From Bacteroidales bacterium UBA4912 (GTDB lineage: Bacteria > Bacteroidota > Bacteroidia > Bacteroidales > Dysgonomonadaceae): 17,883 nt of DNA. Position numbers and translations under genes: made by a program. A model generated the notes under the pieces. The model did not search any database and was not told where the DNA came from. It was given only the letters and a program-made list of their open reading frames with translations. Positions 8,411 through 15,229 of the stretch are shown in pieces (position 1 is the first letter of the stretch; the number at the start of each line of letters is the position of its first letter). The DNA lies in the NCBI GenBank assembly GCA_002398875.1, contig DHCC01000060.1, positions 11,644-29,526 of the forward strand, in the 5' to 3' direction.

Positions 8411-8471
8411 CAAACTTTTTCGGACATAAAGATTCGAAAATTAATTATAATTTCAAATTCACTACAGCAAA

Positions 8472-8669
8472 ATGCCAAAAATGAAGACTAACTCCGGTGC
8501 CAAAAAGAGGTTCGCCCTTACCGGAACAGGAAAAATCAAGAGGAAGCATGCTTATAAAAGTCATATTCTGACTAAGAAGAGCAAGAAACGTAAGAGAAAT
8601 CTTACTAAATCAGGTCTTGTAAACAAAGCTGACGTAAACAGCATTAAGACTCTGTTAGCTTTGAAATAA
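8472..8669 (+). CDS. rpmI: 50S ribosomal protein L35
   Basis: A 65-residue, strongly basic protein of the large subunit. The N-terminus MPKMKTNSGAKKRF and the central HILTKKSKKRKRNL are diagnostic of bL35. Full length for the family. It lies between infC and rplT as in most bacteria, with its own promoter upstream. No Shine-Dalgarno precedes the ATG. Confidence 0.97.
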   Translation: MPKMKTNSGAKKRFALTGTGKIKRKHAYKSHILTKKSKKRKRNLTKSGLVNKADVNSIKTLLALK

Positions 8670-8670
8670 C

Positions 8671-8754
8671 CGTCATTTCTGACGCTTCCAAAAAGAGATT
8701 TATTAACAGGATGTATATGCTCAAAAGGGTCCCATAAAGGGAACGCTATCGTTC
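8671..8754 (+). promoter_or_regulatory. Small hairpins between rpmI and rplT (possible L20-responsive leader)
   Basis: Three short perfect inverted repeats occur in this 100-nt gap: CGTCA/TGACG with a 4-nt loop (8671-8684), TCCC/GGGA with a 5-nt loop (8730-8742), and GAACG/CGTTC with a 4-nt loop (8741-8754). The last two share 8741-8742, so they cannot both form fully. L20 is known to repress its own operon through mRNA structure in E. coli and Bacillus; a similar role here is inference only. None is followed by a T-run, so they do not look like terminators. Confidence 0.35.
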
Positions 8755-8769
8755 AAAACAAGTAACATT

Positions 8770-9114
8770 ATGCCAAGATCAGTAAATCATGTTGCATCAC
8801 GCAACAGAAGGAAAAAAGTTCTAAAATTAACAAGAGGCTATATAGGTGCCCGCAAAAATGTGTGGACAGTAGCCAAAAACACGTGGGAAAAAGGTCTGAC
8901 TTACGCCTACCGTGACCGTAAAAACAAAAAACGCAACTTCAGAGCACTTTGGATTCAGCGTATTAACGCTGCAGCTCGCGAAAATGGAATGTCTTATTCT
9001 CGCCTGATGGGTGCGCTTCATAAAAATGAAATCGATATCAACCGTAAGGTTCTTGCCGATTTGGCAATGAATCATCCGGAAGCTTTTAAAGCAATTGTTG
9101 ATAAGGTAAAATAA
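8770..9114 (+). CDS. rplT: 50S ribosomal protein L20
   Basis: A 114-residue basic protein needed early in 50S assembly, binding 23S rRNA. The N-terminal extension MPRSVNHVASRNRRKKVLKL and the globular part with YRDRKNKKRNFRALWIQRIN and SRLMGALHK are characteristic of bL20. Family length is about 115-120, so it is complete. It ends the translation cluster and is followed 26 nt later by an intrinsic terminator. L20 is often an autoregulator; see the hairpins upstream. Confidence 0.98.
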   Translation: MPRSVNHVASRNRRKKVLKLTRGYIGARKNVWTVAKNTWEKGLTYAYRDRKNKKRNFRALWIQRINAAARENGMSYSRLMGALHKNEIDINRKVLADLAMNHPEAFKAIVDKVK

Positions 9115-9140
9115 AATCAGCTAAAAGTTGATTTAATATT

Positions 9141-9180
9141 AAAGGGAAAATCTGAAGAAGGTTTTTCCTTTTTGTTTTTA
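9141..9180 (+). terminator. Rho-independent terminator after rplT
   Basis: Stem of 10 pairs, AAAGGGAAAA (9141-9150) with TTTTTCCTTT (9162-9171), containing one G-U pair, an 11-nt loop, then a T-rich tail (TTGTTTTTA). It sits just after the rplT stop and before the next gene's -7 box, as expected for the end of the thrS-rplT cluster. Confidence 0.8.
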
Positions 9181-9206
9181 TATGCAAAAATTGAAAATTA
9201 CAATGT

Positions 9207-9214
9207 TATCTTTG
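9207..9214 (+). promoter_or_regulatory. Candidate -7 box for the GH43-like gene
   Basis: TATCTTTG is an exact TAnnTTTG, directly downstream of the rplT terminator. The nearest upstream TTG is only 13 nt away, so the -33 element is poor. A start near 9221 would give a leader of about 32 nt. Confidence 0.5.
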
Positions 9215-9252
9215 TGTTTAAATAAAACGAAGACGAAAATATCATCTTTATT

Positions 9253-10377
9253 ATGTTAACAAAAAACTTTTACAACAAACTAAGTATTGCAATTCTATTA
9301 AGCTTCTTATTAGGCGGATGTGCTTCCGGTACAAAACAGGAAACTTCAGACCGAATAGTTTACCAAAACCCATTGCCTGTTGAGTTTGGAGATCCGTTTA
9401 TATTATCAGCATCCGACGGCAAGTATTATATGTATGGTACTGGTGGAACCGAAAAAGGCTTTGTAGCATATAGTTCCGAAAATTTGGCTGACTGGACATT
9501 AGAGGGTGAGGTATATTCAGGTAATCAACCAGATTCGTGGACTGTTAAGAATTATTGGGCACCTGAAGTATATGAGATTGATAATAAATATTACATGTTC
9601 TTCAGTGCCGACTGGAAAGTTAATCCCAATAATGAACTGGAGAACTTTCGCATTGGTATAGCCGTTTCAGATAGTCCCAAAGGTCCTTTCAAAGAGATGT
9701 CAAACGAGCCACTGTTTGATCCAGGTTATCCAATTATTGATGCAAATATTCTTCAGTATGAAGGTAAAACGTATCTCTACTATTCACGTTGCTGTTATAA
9801 GCACCCCGTAGAAAGTGAAGTTGCCGACTGGGCACGTACAGCTGGTCTTTTTGATGAGATTGAAGAAAGTTGGGTTTATGGTGTTGAGCTTTCAAATGAT
9901 TTCACTAAAGTAATTGGTGAACCGGTTTTACTTCTACAGCCACCTACAGAGATGAGTAATCCTCAGACAGAGTGGGAGAGTCGTTCAGTAACAAGTGGAG
10001 AAGTAAATCGCAGATGGACTGAAGGCTCTTTTGCATTTGTGCATGATGGAAAAATTTACATGATGTACTCAGCAAATTTCTTTGGCGGAGAGCATTATGC
10101 AGTTGGATATGCAGTGTCAGACAATCCTTTAGGTCCTTTTGTGAAAGCAACAGAAAACCCTGTTCTTGAAAAAAATACAGCTACAGGTGGTGAAGTGACA
10201 GGTACTGGCCATAATATGGTATTTTGGTCGAAAGACAACAATAAAATGTATTGTGTATATCACGGTCGCACCGAACAGACAGGTAGTGAAAGAGTAGTTT
10301 TTATAGATGAAATGAGAATTGATGACCAGGGAAGGTTGATTGTTGAAGGTCCCTCTACGCATGAAAAAGAATTTTAA
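9253..10377 (+). CDS. GH43-like glycoside hydrolase, lipoprotein
   Basis: A 374-residue exported lipoprotein: signal peptide with core SIAILLSFLLGGC, lipidated cysteine C23. The mature protein has the five-bladed propeller pattern of glycosyl hydrolase family 43 (arabinan/xylan-type debranching enzymes), with repeated strands such as KYYMYGTG, KYYMFFSADW, KTYLYYSR and KIYMMYSANFFGG. The expected catalytic triad is present: general base D47 in EFGDPF, pKa-modulating D163 in IIDANI and general acid E257 in RWTEGSF. The C-terminal GTGHNMVF contains the conserved histidine region. Length fits a single catalytic domain without binding modules. Exact substrate cannot be told. It stands alone, without SusC/SusD, and is followed 9 nt later by a flavoprotein gene. 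Confidence 0.88.
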   Translation: MLTKNFYNKLSIAILLSFLLGGCASGTKQETSDRIVYQNPLPVEFGDPFILSASDGKYYMYGTGGTEKGFVAYSSENLADWTLEGEVYSGNQPDSWTVKNYWAPEVYEIDNKYYMFFSADWKVNPNNELENFRIGIAVSDSPKGPFKEMSNEPLFDPGYPIIDANILQYEGKTYLYYSRCCYKHPVESEVADWARTAGLFDEIEESWVYGVELSNDFTKVIGEPVLLLQPPTEMSNPQTEWESRSVTSGEVNRRWTEGSFAFVHDGKIYMMYSANFFGGEHYAVGYAVSDNPLGPFVKATENPVLEKNTATGGEVTGTGHNMVFWSKDNNKMYCVYHGRTEQTGSERVVFIDEMRIDDQGRLIVEGPSTHEKEF

Positions 10378-10386
10378 TATATCACT

Positions 10387-10890
10387 ATGAGAACTATTGA
10401 ACTGGAAGAGAAGGAGCTGATTGAGAGTATAATAAAAAAAAGCAAAGTCTGTTATGTCGGAATGGCTGATGAGAAAGGAGTTCCGTATGTACTGCCGATG
10501 AATTTCGGTTACAGAGACAATGTAATTTATCTTCATTCAGCACAAGAGGGTAAATCTATCAGGATACTTGATAAAAATCCTAATGTTTGTATCACTTTTT
10601 GCACAGAGCCAAAACTTGTATGGCAAAATGAAGAGGTTGCTTGCAGTTATCGAGTACGTTCCGAGAGTATAATATGTAATGGAGTAGTGTTATTTGAGGA
10701 GGATTACGACGAAAAGGTAAAAGCATTGAACATTATTATGAGTCAGTATTCCGACAGGGATTTTAATTACTCTGAACCATCAGTCAGGAATGTAAAGATC
10801 TGGAAAGTAGATATTCAGGATATAGCTGCCCGTGAATATGGTGTGCCAGGAGTAAAAGCTATAAAGTACAAGGATAGAACTGTTTTTTAA
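10387..10890 (+). CDS. NimA/PNPOx-like flavin-binding split-barrel protein
   Basis: A 167-residue cytoplasmic protein of the pyridoxamine-5'-phosphate oxidase-like superfamily, closest in pattern to the nitroimidazole-resistance (Nim) branch. Landmarks are VCYVGMADEKGVPYVLPMNF (about residues 18-37), IYLHSAQEGKSIRIL with H50 at the position typical for Nim proteins, NPNVCITF, and YRVRSESIICNG followed by a C-terminal helix and KIWKVDI. Members bind FMN or heme; some reduce 5-nitroimidazoles, but most chromosomal homologues have no proven resistance role. It lies 9 nt after the GH43-like gene and is probably co-transcribed. A resistance function should not be assumed. Confidence 0.88.
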   Translation: MRTIELEEKELIESIIKKSKVCYVGMADEKGVPYVLPMNFGYRDNVIYLHSAQEGKSIRILDKNPNVCITFCTEPKLVWQNEEVACSYRVRSESIICNGVVLFEEDYDEKVKALNIIMSQYSDRDFNYSEPSVRNVKIWKVDIQDIAAREYGVPGVKAIKYKDRTVF

Positions 10891-10903
10891 ACTTTTATTC
10901 CTG

Positions 10904-10930
10904 TTCGGATGTTTACCGATAACATCCGAA
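10904..10930 (+). terminator. Perfect 10-bp hairpin after the Nim-like gene, likely terminator
   Basis: TTCGGATGTT (10904-10913) pairs perfectly with AACATCCGAA (10921-10930) across a 7-nt loop, and is followed by TTTATTAAATAATTATT. It sits 13 nt after the Nim-like stop. The T-run is interrupted, so termination may be partial. Only 23 nt remain before the thioredoxin ATG. Confidence 0.6.
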
Positions 10931-10953
10931 TTTATTAAATAATTATTATAACG

Positions 10954-11415
10954 ATGAATAGAATTACCACTATAATTGCAGCACTTGTAATATCAGCGAC
11001 TGTCTTTGCTGCTGAGCCGGTCAGCAAAGAGACCGCAAAGCCAATTGAGCTTACAAAAGCAACCTTTCTGGAGAAAGTGTTCAACTATGAGAATAACCCC
11101 GAAGCATGGAAATACATTGGCGATAAGCCTGCAATTGTTGATTTTTATGCAACATGGTGCGGTCCATGCAGGATTACATCACCCATTCTGACAGAATTAG
11201 CTGCCGAGTATGGAGAAGAAATCTATATTTATAAGATAGATGTTGATAAAGAGCCTGAGTTGGCACAAGTGTTTGGAGTACAAAGTATCCCCATGTTTTT
11301 GTTTATCCCAATGGATGATCAGCCACAGATGGGTATGGGAGCCCTGCCCAAAAAGTCTTTCAAAGAAGCTATTGATACTTTCCTTTTAAAGAAAGATGAA
11401 AAAACTGATCTCTGA
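10954..11415 (+). CDS. Periplasmic thioredoxin-fold oxidoreductase
   Basis: A 153-residue exported thioredoxin. The signal peptide covers residues 1-20 (core ITTIIAALVISATVFA, cleavage about AFAA/EP). The catalytic motif W68-C-G-P-C72 lies in FYATWCGPCRIT, and the conserved cis-proline is P113 in QSIPMF. An N-terminal extension (about 21-55) precedes the fold. Similar to periplasmic thioredoxins of Bacteroides (TrxP type) that handle disulfides of exported proteins; the redox direction cannot be read from sequence. It follows a hairpin by 23 nt with no exact -7 box between, so its promoter is not identified. The SpoU methylase gene begins 27 nt downstream. Confidence 0.92.
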   Translation: MNRITTIIAALVISATVFAAEPVSKETAKPIELTKATFLEKVFNYENNPEAWKYIGDKPAIVDFYATWCGPCRITSPILTELAAEYGEEIYIYKIDVDKEPELAQVFGVQSIPMFLFIPMDDQPQMGMGALPKKSFKEAIDTFLLKKDEKTDL

Positions 11416-11442
11416 TTGTAATATAATACAGAGCGAAATTGT

Positions 11443-12231
11443 ATGATAACAAGCCTTCAGAATCCTGCCATAAAAAATATCACTAAACTTTCTAAGAGTA
11501 AAGAGAGACGTGAGCAGCAACTTTTCGTAATAGAAGGAGCGCGTGAACTTTCACTCGCAATACAGAGCAACTATAAGATTGAAGCTGTGTATGTTTGTCG
11601 TGAAAAGTTTCGTGATACAAAATATCCCCAAGTGCTGGACTCAATACCTGAGAATGATGTAATCGATATCTCACCCGCTGTATTCGAAAAGGTGGCATAT
11701 CGTGAGAACTCAGACGGGTTGGTTGCACTCGCCCGACCAAAAACGCACGGGCTGAAAGATATTAAGCTCTCCCAAAATCCATTTATAATAGTTCTGGAGT
11801 CTGTAGAGAAACCGGGAAATCTGGGAGCTGTTCTTCGTACTGCAGATGCAGCTGCTGCAGACGCTGTGATCGTGTGTGACCCTCAAACTGATCTTTATAA
11901 TCCTAATGTTATCAGATCGGGAGTAGGCGGATTATTCACAGTACAGACAGCTGTATGCTCTTCAGAAGAAGCTCTTGAATGGCTCAAGAGTCTCAATGTA
12001 AATATTTATGCCGCGGAACTGGAAGCATCAGAGTTCTATCAGAATATTGATTTCAGACAACCATCAGCAATAGTTATGGGAACAGAAGCTGATGGCTTAA
12101 CACTTTTCTGGATTAATAATGCAACTAAGCGAATCAAAATACCCATGTTGGGTAAAATTGACTCGCTCAATGTTTCTGTTTCAACTGCAGTGATTACTTT
12201 CGAAGCAATGCGTCAGAGAAATGTTCGATAA
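11443..12231 (+). CDS. TrmH/SpoU-family RNA 2'-O-methyltransferase
   Basis: A 262-residue SPOUT methyltransferase using S-adenosylmethionine to methylate a ribose 2'-OH in rRNA or tRNA. The N-terminal substrate-binding domain (about 1-95) has KSKERREQQLFVIEGARE, typical of 23S rRNA-type members. The trefoil-knot catalytic domain carries motif 1 in ESVEKPGNLGAVLRTADA with N126 and R132, motif 2 in VMGTEADGL (E215) and motif 3 in IPMLGKIDSLNVSVSTA (N243). All three are intact. The exact RNA target cannot be assigned. It lies 27 nt after the thioredoxin gene and is convergent with the S9 peptidase gene, with 6 nt between stops and no terminator hairpin there. Confidence 0.93.
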   Translation: MITSLQNPAIKNITKLSKSKERREQQLFVIEGARELSLAIQSNYKIEAVYVCREKFRDTKYPQVLDSIPENDVIDISPAVFEKVAYRENSDGLVALARPKTHGLKDIKLSQNPFIIVLESVEKPGNLGAVLRTADAAAADAVIVCDPQTDLYNPNVIRSGVGGLFTVQTAVCSSEEALEWLKSLNVNIYAAELEASEFYQNIDFRQPSAIVMGTEADGLTLFWINNATKRIKIPMLGKIDSLNVSVSTAVITFEAMRQRNVR

Positions 12232-12237
12232 AACTGT

Positions 12238-15006
12238 TTATTCCTCAATTTCATATCCCCAGGTTTTTCCTTTATCAATAGCCGGAACCCCTTTTGTCAT
12301 CCAAACAGGCGCTGGTTCCCCTTTGAGATAGTGATCAAAGAACTGTTGTAAACGTATCGACAAGTCTTTAGTATTCCTGCGATGCAGCAGATTGTGAGCT
12401 TCTTTATTGTACTGAAGCATCCATACAGGTTTGCCAAGACGGCGCATAGACATGAAAAGCTCTATTCCCTGATACCATGGAACGGCTCCATCATCATCGT
12501 TATGCATAATCAGTAACGGAGTTGCAATATTTTCTGCATAGAATACAGGAGAGTTTTGAATATATAGTTGTAGTGAATCGTTCATAGTTGAACCAATTCT
12601 CGATTGAGTCTTTTCATACTGATACTGTCTGCTTCTACCTGTCGACCAGCGTATTCCGCCATAAGCACTTGTCATATTTGAAACTGGTGCTCCTGCGCCG
12701 GCAGCTTTAAACATATCTGTTTTAGTAATTAAAAATGCAACCTGATAGCCACCCCAACTTTGTCCCTGGATTGCCATATTATTCGCATCTACCCAGCTGT
12801 TTTTGGCAAGAGCTTCAGCGCCTGCAACAATAGAGTTATATGCATCCATACCCGGTTGTCCAACAGTATAGTCGATGTCCGGTGTGAAAACTATATAACC
12901 ACGGCTGACAAAGAATGGGATGTTAATGGTTGAGCGACTCGGTGCCGGTGTAAAATATGAGTATAACTGGTCAGAATGCTTTTCATAAAAATATATCATT
13001 ACAGGGTATTTCTTAGAGGAATCAAAATCTTCCGGTTTATAAACAATTCCCTGAAGTGGCACTCCTGCAAAAGAGGTCCATGAAAACAGTTCTGCTGTAC
13101 CCCAGTTGTAATCCCTCATCTGAGGATTTATATCAGTAAGTTTTTCTGATCTCTTCCAGAAATGACTTGTAATATATAGATCGGGGGATGTATTGAAGTT
13201 GCTTTTCTGAAAAGCAAATATATTGTTTTCTTTAGCTTTTAGAAGCCCAGTGTATGTGTAACCCTCCATCACTTTTTTCTGGAGTGGATTACGTCCTTTT
13301 TGCTTTAGAGTATAGTATCCTCTTTCTTTGCTAACATTATCAAAAGCAGACAACAGTAACTCATCTTTCGGTTCAATAAAACGTTTGTCCGGATCAGTAT
13401 TCACATAACTGAAAGTAATAGAATCAGTGCGTCCTATATGTCCCGTAATATTTACCGGATTTTCATCACCCTTAGGATCTATTTTCCATATATCGAACAT
13501 GTCATTCACAAATACATACTCATCATTTTCTCCCCATGCTGCTATCCCGTATGCGCCTGGTGCACTTGGGGTGTCATGCTTCTCATTCCAGAAATTTACG
13601 GGGATGTTTTCTGTGATATTAACCACTGTTCCGTTGCTGTTATCATAAGTAAACCATTCTCTTAAAGAATAATCCCACCAGTAACAATAATTTCCCTGAG
13701 GTGATAAAGATGGTCTGCTGTCAAGTCCTGTGGCAACTTTATGCAGACTGTAATCCGCTAAATCCATAACCCACACATCATATTTGGGAGTTAGATCCCA
13801 CTGGCTCTCAATTTTATAAGGAATATCCGACAATAGTAAAGCATAACGTCCGTTGCCTTCATCCGAAATAATGACAATGGGCATCACTTCATTTGCTAAG
13901 GGTATGAAGTGATTTGGTTTATCAGGATAAATAATACCAGTATAAGTGCGCTTTTCATCACTGCTTTTTTCCACTAACTGCTGAGGCTGAACAACAGGAT
14001 CCTGCCAGTGCCATATATCAAGTTGCGCCATTTCGAAGTCCACAATCGTGGTATCTTTTGGTTCCTGCTTGGGTGCCGAACCAATAAGAATACGCTTTCC
14101 ATCCTTGCTGAATCTTGGAGATGCAAATTCATTAAATATCCAACCTTCAGGCATTCCTGATATGTTTACACCGGCTAAAACGGTTGCGGAATCACTGCCT
14201 GACTTATAATACCTCAGATCAAAAACCTTTTGTTCTACTTTAGAAGTGTCACCCGTAGCAAGATAAACAAGCTGTGTACCAGGTTCATCGAAAGCAAAAG
14301 ATTTATATTCCATCTTCTCGTTAGACAAAGTTTTTTTGATTCCATTGCTGAGGTTTACAAAATCAACTCTTGGAAAATCAGTGGAATCTTTCCTGTCCGG
14401 TTGAATTGATATAACGAAGCTGTTGTCATACCTGTTAAAGATATGTTCTTTAGCATTTCTGAAAGTATCTTCCTTCTGAGTAAGCAGATTTCTTAGAATC
14501 ACTGCCTCTTTATCTTTGGCATCCTTTTTGCCAACTGTATCCTCGGTAAGTGTTATTGTATAAGCCACGTGATAACTCATTTCGGGTGCGGTTTTATAAG
14601 ATTTAACACCCGGAATCTTTTTTGAATTAAAAGTGAGGTTGTCAATTAAAAGGAGTGAATCTTCAGGCATATCTTCCTTTTTCTTTTTATCGATACGAGC
14701 CTGTCGACGATCAGCAAAGGATGCTTTAAGCAAACCTACAGTCCATCTGCCGTCAGTAGAAATCTTGTGACTCCTTACCCTGTCAAAAGTAGCAGAGCGA
14801 CCATTATCGGTATTTTTTATGAAAAGTGTTGTGTCACCTTCCTGTGGTGAAATTAATGTGCTTACTATTTTACCATCCTTGCTGATGTTCATTTCAGACA
14901 GACTTTTCCATCCGTCATAAACCGAATGGTCGAGTTGTTTTTTCTGAGAAAAAGTGGTAGTAGTGATAAGAAGGATACAAATTGATATAAGGAGAGACTT
15001 TTGCAT
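12238..15006 (-). CDS. Exported S9-family (prolyl oligopeptidase-like) peptidase
   Basis: A serine peptidase of about 922 residues. The chosen start (ATG at 15006) gives a standard signal peptide, MQKSLLISICILLITTTTFS, ending FSQ. An in-frame ATG at 15045 would add 13 polar residues before it and is less likely, though not excluded. After a long beta-propeller-like region (about 25-630), the C-terminal alpha/beta hydrolase domain holds the triad: S750 in QGQSWGGYQ, D839 in NDDDGAVPW and H871 in KEAHNLLHR (add 13 for the longer start). S9 peptidases cleave peptides, often after proline or from the N-terminus; specificity cannot be read here. The propeller is longer than in typical DPP-IV-like enzymes. 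Not linked to its neighbours by strand. Confidence 0.9.
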   Translation of the reverse strand: MQKSLLISICILLITTTTFSQKKQLDHSVYDGWKSLSEMNISKDGKIVSTLISPQEGDTTLFIKNTDNGRSATFDRVRSHKISTDGRWTVGLLKASFADRRQARIDKKKKEDMPEDSLLLIDNLTFNSKKIPGVKSYKTAPEMSYHVAYTITLTEDTVGKKDAKDKEAVILRNLLTQKEDTFRNAKEHIFNRYDNSFVISIQPDRKDSTDFPRVDFVNLSNGIKKTLSNEKMEYKSFAFDEPGTQLVYLATGDTSKVEQKVFDLRYYKSGSDSATVLAGVNISGMPEGWIFNEFASPRFSKDGKRILIGSAPKQEPKDTTIVDFEMAQLDIWHWQDPVVQPQQLVEKSSDEKRTYTGIIYPDKPNHFIPLANEVMPIVIISDEGNGRYALLLSDIPYKIESQWDLTPKYDVWVMDLADYSLHKVATGLDSRPSLSPQGNYCYWWDYSLREWFTYDNSNGTVVNITENIPVNFWNEKHDTPSAPGAYGIAAWGENDEYVFVNDMFDIWKIDPKGDENPVNITGHIGRTDSITFSYVNTDPDKRFIEPKDELLLSAFDNVSKERGYYTLKQKGRNPLQKKVMEGYTYTGLLKAKENNIFAFQKSNFNTSPDLYITSHFWKRSEKLTDINPQMRDYNWGTAELFSWTSFAGVPLQGIVYKPEDFDSSKKYPVMIYFYEKHSDQLYSYFTPAPSRSTINIPFFVSRGYIVFTPDIDYTVGQPGMDAYNSIVAGAEALAKNSWVDANNMAIQGQSWGGYQVAFLITKTDMFKAAGAGAPVSNMTSAYGGIRWSTGRSRQYQYEKTQSRIGSTMNDSLQLYIQNSPVFYAENIATPLLIMHNDDDGAVPWYQGIELFMSMRRLGKPVWMLQYNKEAHNLLHRRNTKDLSIRLQQFFDHYLKGEPAPVWMTKGVPAIDKGKTWGYEIEE

Positions 15007-15105
15007 AATAAAAGAATTTACTTTTTCCTGCCCGGTCTGCTTCATTAAGCAATTATGATATCAGGCTTTAGGACTGTGTTAATGAAAACTTTAATGTTTA
15101 ATTAA

Positions 15106-15113
15106 CAAAAATA
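15106..15113 (-). promoter_or_regulatory. Candidate -7 box for the S9 peptidase gene
   Basis: On the minus strand TATTTTTG (15113 down to 15106) fits TAnnTTTG; a TTG lies 16 nt upstream, at the short edge of the usual range. A start near 15099 would lie upstream of both possible start codons, so it does not decide between them. Confidence 0.4.
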
Positions 15114-15215
15114 CAAATTTTTCTTTTAGCAAATAGTTTCATTAGTTGATTTTTTAAACATAACATGTCATCCCGCTGTTTAAATCAAATATATAGCAGA
15201 TAAATGGATGCAAAC

Positions 15216-15222
15216 AAAGGAG
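15216..15222 (+). promoter_or_regulatory. Strong Shine-Dalgarno before copA
   Basis: AAAGGAG ends 7 nt before the ATG at 15230, ideal spacing for 16S pairing. No other gene in the window shows a comparable site, and Bacteroidota genes usually lack one. Confidence 0.6.
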
Positions 15223-15229
15223 TGTAATA

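Noticed and set aside
10129..10536. Minus-strand open frame of 135 codons across the GH43/Nim boundary
   Set aside because: Antisense to two well-supported genes, with no promoter or domain.
10387..10890. Antibiotic resistance gene (nim)
   Set aside because: Only family-level similarity is visible; no insertion sequence or mobile context, and most chromosomal relatives lack proven resistance activity.
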